This document shows positions 55,294-59,302 of a stretch of DNA of 59,302 bases, in pieces (position 1 is the first letter of the stretch; the number at the start of each line of letters is the position of its first letter). Source of the stretch: Muribaculaceae bacterium (GTDB lineage: Bacteria; Bacteroidota; Bacteroidia; Bacteroidales; Muribaculaceae); the NCBI GenBank assembly GCA_017964485.1, contig JAGCRW010000028.1:1-59302 (forward strand), read 5' to 3'. The position numbers were made by a program, and so were the translations under genes. The notes under the pieces were generated by a model that had not been told where the DNA came from, made no database searches, and saw nothing but the letters and a program-made list of their open reading frames with translations.

Positions 55294-56315
55294 CAAACAT
55301 CTGCATTTGCGGTGGAGGCTCGCTTGGTCACACGATAGCTGGCTTTGTGGCTTCGCAAGATAATTACAATGTTAGTGTCTTGACACGTCATCCTGAGAAA
55401 TGGTGTCAGTCGATTGATGTTATCGATTTGAACAATTACCATTATCATGGGGAACTGTCATGCATAACCGATGCCCCTTCAATAGTGGTGCCAAATGCCG
55501 ACGTTGTATTGCTATGCTTGCCTGGTTTCGCCATCAAAGATGTGCTGCAACAAATCTCTCCATATTTATGCGCTTCTACTTTTGTTGGGACAGTGGTGTC
55601 AAGCACAGGCTTTTTCTTCATGGCAGGTGAGGTCTTTCCCTCCGATATTCCTGTTTTTGGTTTCCAGCGAGTGCCTTTTATCGCTCGAACTAAGGAATAC
55701 GGCAAGAGTGCAAGTCTGCTGGGTTATAAACCAAGTCTTAGTGTTGCGATTGAGAATACTTCAGACGACAAGAAGCGTGATTTAGTGACTTTACTAGAGC
55801 AAATTTTCCACGTCCCCGTAAAATTGCTCAATAGTCATTACGAGGTGAGTCTTACCAATAGTAATCCGCTGCTTCACACATCTCGCATCTACACTTTATG
55901 GAAAGACTGGAAACCGGGAGTGAGATACGACAGATGTTCGATGTTCTATGCAGATTGGACCATAGAGGCCGCGCATTATTACATTGAGATGGACAGAGAA
56001 TTTCAAGCATTGCTCAAATTGCTTCCAGTTGCTGAAGGCGCGATTCCTAATGTTCTCGACTACTATGAAAGCCATGACGAGCAATCACTTCGTGATAAAC
56101 TCGCTTCGATTCCTGCATTCAAATCTTTAACAGCCCCTATGATTGGAAATGATAATGATGGTTATGAACCCGACTTCAACAGCCGCTATTTTACAGAAGA
56201 TTTTCCATATGGACTGAGTTCGATTGTGAAAGTAGCAAGAGAGAATAACTTTTCAACTCCGATTATTGACGAGGTTTATCAATGGGGTATGAGAATGATT
56301 GCTCATAGCCAATAA
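55290..56315 (+). CDS. Opine dehydrogenase-like protein 2
   Basis: This 341-residue protein is a paralogue of the 47795 gene. It has the Rossmann loop ICICGGGSLGHTIAGF and a candidate catalytic His196 in SNPLLHTSR, then FYADW where copy 1 has FYRDY. It is shorter than copy 1, mainly at the C-terminus. It is translationally coupled to the nucleotidyltransferase-PLP fusion (ATGA), so its amine substrate may be that enzyme's product. Its 3' end overlaps the LicD gene tail-to-tail by 13 bases. Confidence 0.72.
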   Translation: MTNICICGGGSLGHTIAGFVASQDNYNVSVLTRHPEKWCQSIDVIDLNNYHYHGELSCITDAPSIVVPNADVVLLCLPGFAIKDVLQQISPYLCASTFVGTVVSSTGFFFMAGEVFPSDIPVFGFQRVPFIARTKEYGKSASLLGYKPSLSVAIENTSDDKKRDLVTLLEQIFHVPVKLLNSHYEVSLTNSNPLLHTSRIYTLWKDWKPGVRYDRCSMFYADWTIEAAHYYIEMDREFQALLKLLPVAEGAIPNVLDYYESHDEQSLRDKLASIPAFKSLTAPMIGNDNDGYEPDFNSRYFTEDFPYGLSSIVKVARENNFSTPIIDEVYQWGMRMIAHSQ

Positions 56316-57085
56316 GCCTCAAAATCGTGCTGGACACGTTTCTCTACTGGCGGCAATGTCATGTAGTCGCCGTAGGTATTGGTGAGAAATTCTTTATATC
56401 CCACCATTGTTTTATATAATTTCCCTTCAAACTCGATGTCCACGTCGCTGGCGATGCAACTTGCAGGGAAGCATGATTCAATGCCTGGACCAGCCTCGGT
56501 GAGGTTGCAAACCAAAGATGACTTTTTGCAGCTGGTGATAAGGCGTTCTATCTCATTATTTAGGCTTCTGAGCGAGCGAGGCCAGTGCTTATAGACGATA
56601 TAAGCCATCTTGGAATACAGTGGGTTGTTGTGCGAAATTTTGCATCGTCTGATTTTGTATAACAGATGTTTGCGCTTAAATACCTTAGCTCTTTCATCGG
56701 GGTCATCGCTGATGTAATCAATAGGAAAGATGTCAATGTAAACGCCAATCTCATAGCCAGGAGTCTCGGTCTCAACCATTAGGGTAGTGGTATCGACCAC
56801 TTTGGCAAAGGTGTAGTAGTAGTTTGGTTCAGAGTGGGGATTGATTACACGATATCTACCTGATGGACACGTGTAAGAGTTGATGAATCGCTCATAACTC
56901 TCGCGTGGCATGTATAGGTCGATGTCGTCATCCCAAGGAATATAGCCCTTGTGTCGGACCGCACCAATCAGCGTGCCGCTCGAGAGGAAATAGGTAATGC
57001 CCTCTTGCTGGCAGAACTCGTGGATGGAGTCGAGGATCGCCATCTGTATTGAGCGCAGCTCATTTATGTCGGTAATGCGTTTCAT
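56303..57085 (-). CDS. LicD family phosphotransferase
   Basis: This 260-residue protein is of the LicD/nucleotidyltransferase-fold type, which moves phosphocholine or similar groups from a CDP donor onto a glycan. The signature SSGTLIGAVRHKGYIPWDDD, with the catalytic Asp cluster at residues 52-56 (DDDID), is intact. The ATG at 57085 overlaps the stop of the flippase gene (ATGA), which supports this start over one 42 bases earlier. Its neighbour, a LicC-like fusion enzyme, is a plausible source of the CDP donor. Confidence 0.9.
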   Translation of the reverse strand: MKRITDINELRSIQMAILDSIHEFCQQEGITYFLSSGTLIGAVRHKGYIPWDDDIDLYMPRESYERFINSYTCPSGRYRVINPHSEPNYYYTFAKVVDTTTLMVETETPGYEIGVYIDIFPIDYISDDPDERAKVFKRKHLLYKIRRCKISHNNPLYSKMAYIVYKHWPRSLRSLNNEIERLITSCKKSSLVCNLTEAGPGIESCFPASCIASDVDIEFEGKLYKTMVGYKEFLTNTYGDYMTLPPVEKRVQHDFEAYWL

Positions 57086-58551
57086 GTTTGCTGTTTTTTC
57101 AGTTTTTTTCTCATGAATTCCCAGCACTCGGCGAAGATTTTCACGTTTGCTAGTTTCATCACGGCTATGTATAAGGCTGCGCCCACTATAACTTTGGATA
57201 TGAGAAGAATAATGTTGTTTTCAATCCAGAATGTGGCGAGGTGGGTGAGGGCAAACACAACTATAGTAATCACCAAGAATGGCGCGATGTCGAGAATCGC
57301 CTCTAGCCATTTAAGGTTGATTAGATGCTTTGCCACTATTTGCCATGCTGCAAGCCACAAAATCATAAAGACAGAATAAACAGTGACCACCACAATGATA
57401 GACTTGGAGAACAGGTAGTAACAAAGCAAAATTATGCCAATTTGCAACACTATCTGCCCTACGTTACACCACAGATATAGGTCGCTGCGCTTGCATCCAA
57501 TGGCTAGATGCTGATAAACCGTGTATAATGGCATAAATGCGCCAGCAACACATAGCACTTGCAGCAGAGGGGTACATTCTATCCACTTGGCTCCCAGCAC
57601 CACCTCAACAAACTCCTTAGCCACAAATGCCAACCCGAGCATCACTGGGAAAGCTAAAAAGGCTGTAAAGCGAATCATCTTTCGGAAGACACGCTTTTGT
57701 CGGTCTTTGTCGTTATCTACATTCACAAGCACCGGTTGTGCCACTTGACCCATTGTGCCGCTAACGAAGGTATTTGCCTGCGTGTTCCATTTGTTGGCCT
57801 GAGAGAAGTTGCCCACTTGTGCGATAGGGAAGAAACGCCCGAAAATGAAAGTGAGAATCTGTCCACTCAAGGTGTTGATGATGTTGGTGAAGAGGATATT
57901 GACAGCGAAGCCAAACATCCGTTTCACTGGTCCAAAATCAATCTTCCATGATGGACGCCATTTCACGAAGTAGTATCTGCCTAAGTTGAGCGCGGTGATA
58001 TATACGACCTGTTGCCAGGCAAGGCTCCAATAGGCAAAGCCCTTAAATGCCAGCACTATGCCAGTACAGCCAGAACAGAGCAAGGCTATAAGATTGATGA
58101 TAGCAATCTCACGGTTCATCAGGTTCTTTAGCATATAGCCGCCATGTGCAATGCCTAAAGAAGAAATCAAGAAGGCAAGGAATATAAACCTCGATACATC
58201 AACCAGCACTGGTTGATGAAAGAAGTCGGCAATCAGTGGTGCACAAAACCATAGGATGGCATAAAGAATAACACTTGCTATAACATTGAACCAGAAAACA
58301 GAGTTGTAGTCTTCAGGTTTTGGCGGCTTTAAGTTGATTAATGCCTGAGTGAAACCGCTGCTTTGCAAGTTGCCGGCGATGAGCGAGAAAATGGTGAGCA
58401 CCCCCACGATGCCGTAGTCGCCTGGAGTGAGCAGACGAGCCAAGACTACACCAAAGAGTATGTTAAGCACCTGCAGCGTGCCGTTGTTGAGCATGCTCCA
58501 GAACAGGCTCTGCTTTGTGCGTTCTTTCAATGGTTGTGGGCTGAGTTCCAT
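57082..58551 (-). CDS. Wzx-like oligosaccharide flippase, copy 2
   Basis: This 489-residue polytopic member of the MOP/PST family starts near LKERTKQSLFWSMLNNGTLQ and has the LLTPGDYGIVGVLTIFSLIAGNLQ segment typical of Wzx-type and lipopolysaccharide transport flippases. It is the second flippase of the locus, so two glycans or two unrelated substrates may be exported. It forms an operon with LicD and has a clear promoter upstream. Confidence 0.88.
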   Translation of the reverse strand: MELSPQPLKERTKQSLFWSMLNNGTLQVLNILFGVVLARLLTPGDYGIVGVLTIFSLIAGNLQSSGFTQALINLKPPKPEDYNSVFWFNVIASVILYAILWFCAPLIADFFHQPVLVDVSRFIFLAFLISSLGIAHGGYMLKNLMNREIAIINLIALLCSGCTGIVLAFKGFAYWSLAWQQVVYITALNLGRYYFVKWRPSWKIDFGPVKRMFGFAVNILFTNIINTLSGQILTFIFGRFFPIAQVGNFSQANKWNTQANTFVSGTMGQVAQPVLVNVDNDKDRQKRVFRKMIRFTAFLAFPVMLGLAFVAKEFVEVVLGAKWIECTPLLQVLCVAGAFMPLYTVYQHLAIGCKRSDLYLWCNVGQIVLQIGIILLCYYLFSKSIIVVVTVYSVFMILWLAAWQIVAKHLINLKWLEAILDIAPFLVITIVVFALTHLATFWIENNIILLISKVIVGAALYIAVMKLANVKIFAECWEFMRKKLKKQQT

Positions 58552-58574
58552 ATACTGCTGTTGAAATTATGTGG

Positions 58575-58605
58575 CAAAATTAGTGTAAACCAAGTGAAAT
58601 ACAAA
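58575..58605 (-). promoter_or_regulatory. -33/-7 promoter of the flippase 2-licD operon
   Basis: On the minus strand, TTTG (58605-58602) and TAATTTTG (58582-58575) are separated by 19 bases, which matches the Bacteroidota consensus. The start codon lies 24 bases downstream. Confidence 0.6.
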
Positions 58606-58702
58606 ATGAAAACAGTAGGATTTTCATTTTTGTTGCCCAGTGCTGCCTATTTTTATCAAAAATTTATGCAAATACAGAGGATGTTTTTTCTTGTGGGTGA
58701 TG

Positions 58703-58734
58703 AAAAAACACCGACAAGAGGTTGCCGGTGTTTT
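58703..58734 (-). terminator. Terminator of the isocitrate dehydrogenase gene
   Basis: A 9-bp stem (AAAACACCG / CGGTGTTTT) with a 12-base loop lies 34 bases past the stop and is followed by a T run on the minus strand. Confidence 0.8.
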
Positions 58735-58767
58735 CGTGAACATGAACGGTGTCGTTCGTTATCGCGA

Positions 58768-59302
58768 TTAAGCGAGTCGTTTCTCGAGGTTAGCTCTGAT
58801 AGCTTTGATGAAGTCGAGGCTGTTGACCTGCTTAGGCTCGATACCTTCCATGAGGTTTACGAGGTCCTTGGTAACGATACCGGCGTTGAGGGTATCGAAG
58901 CAAGCGCTTTCGAGCTGGTCGCCAAAGTTGATGAGGTCGTTGAGGCCGTCCTTCTCACCACGCTTGCGCAGAGCGCCGCTCCATGCGAAGATGGTGGCCA
59001 TTGGGTTGGTAGAGGTCTGCTCTCCCTCAAGATACTTGTAGTAGTGGCGGGTTACAGTGCCGTGAGCTGCCTCATACTCATAGTTTCCGTCGGGGCTAAC
59101 GAGTACGCTAGTCATCATAGCGAGCGAGCCGAATGCAGTAGAAACCATGTCGCTCATCACATCACCGTCGTAGTTCTTGCAAGCCCAGATATAACCACCC
59201 TTGCTGCGGATTACGCGAGCTACAGCGTCATCGATAAGAGTGTAGAAGTACTCGAGACCGAGCTTCTCGAAATCGGACTTGTAGTTCTGCTCATAAACCT
59301 CC
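58768..59302 (-). CDS. icd: NADP-dependent isocitrate dehydrogenase, partial (N-terminus beyond window)
   Basis: About 177 C-terminal residues of this TCA-cycle enzyme are present; the frame is open to the window edge. It shows EYFYTLIDDAVARVIRSKGG, then WACKNYDGDVMSDMVSTAFG with the Asp residues that bind isocitrate-metal, and EAAHGTVTRHYYKYLEGEQT with the cofactor-binding segment. It matches the dimeric eukaryote-like IDH type found in many Bacteroidota. The gene ends ANLEKRLA. A terminator lies downstream. Confidence 0.92.
   Translation of the reverse strand, partial: EVYEQNYKSDFEKLGLEYFYTLIDDAVARVIRSKGGYIWACKNYDGDVMSDMVSTAFGSLAMMTSVLVSPDGNYEYEAAHGTVTRHYYKYLEGEQTSTNPMATIFAWSGALRKRGEKDGLNDLINFGDQLESACFDTLNAGIVTKDLVNLMEGIEPKQVNSLDFIKAIRANLEKRLA

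Overview
The window looks like chromosome of a Bacteroidales bacterium (Muribaculaceae- or Prevotella-like; the family assignment is an inference). The evidence is Bacteroidota-type promoters (TAnnTTTG -7 boxes, weak or absent Shine-Dalgarno sequences), a UpxY/NusG-like antiterminator, BspA-type leucine-rich repeats, OMP_b-brl outer-membrane barrels, T9SS-like C-terminal tails and C-terminal dockerin-like modules. Both edges cut genes: trpS on the left and an NADP-type isocitrate dehydrogenase on the right. No rRNA, tRNA, CRISPR array or insertion sequence was seen.

Region by region. (1) 1-26.7 kb is a mixed region rich in cell-surface and secreted proteins. It holds trpS and a DUF3127 protein, a secreted amidase with a dockerin, a TolB-like propeller, three tandem paralogous outer-membrane barrels, a secreted protein with a T9SS-like tail, a GT2 plus polytopic membrane enzyme pair flanked by identical 38-bp terminator repeats, clpB, a secreted repeat protein broken by an in-frame TGA in its signal peptide, a lipoprotein, a membrane protein with a winged-helix regulator, sodB, a C10 protease/LRR/dockerin protein, a phosphodiester glycosidase/dockerin protein, a lipoprotein beta-propeller and a DUF2461 protein. 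(2) 26.9-35.3 kb holds an UpxY-like antiterminator, gmd-fcl (GDP-L-fucose synthesis), two tandem MFS transporters (the second frameshifted) and groES-groEL. (3) 35.7-58.6 kb is a large extracellular or capsular polysaccharide locus: Wza-like and Wzc-like export proteins, UDP-ManNAc dehydrogenase, two EpsG-like polymerases, four recognisable glycosyltransferases plus a WecG/TagA-type transferase, two Wzx-like flippases and an unusual set of decoration enzymes.

The most distinctive content is in that decoration set. One tightly coupled run encodes an AAC(3)-like acyltransferase, a NodB-like deacetylase, a CapK-like adenylate-forming enzyme, an opine-dehydrogenase homologue, a helical-toroid-like protein and a WecG-type transferase. 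A second module encodes a fusion of a LicC-like nucleotidyltransferase to a CobD/HisC-like PLP enzyme, translationally coupled to a second opine-dehydrogenase homologue and placed tail-to-tail with a LicD phosphotransferase. Together they suggest a glycan carrying CDP-activated phospho-amino-alcohol and N-carboxyalkyl (opine-type) substituents. That chemistry is an inference and has not been demonstrated.

A second notable signal is regulatory. clpB and groES each carry a -24/-12 (sigma-54 type) promoter, and each has the same upstream palindrome (TATGACAAAATGTC) in register. This points to a shared sigma-54 and enhancer-protein-like heat-shock circuit in this organism.
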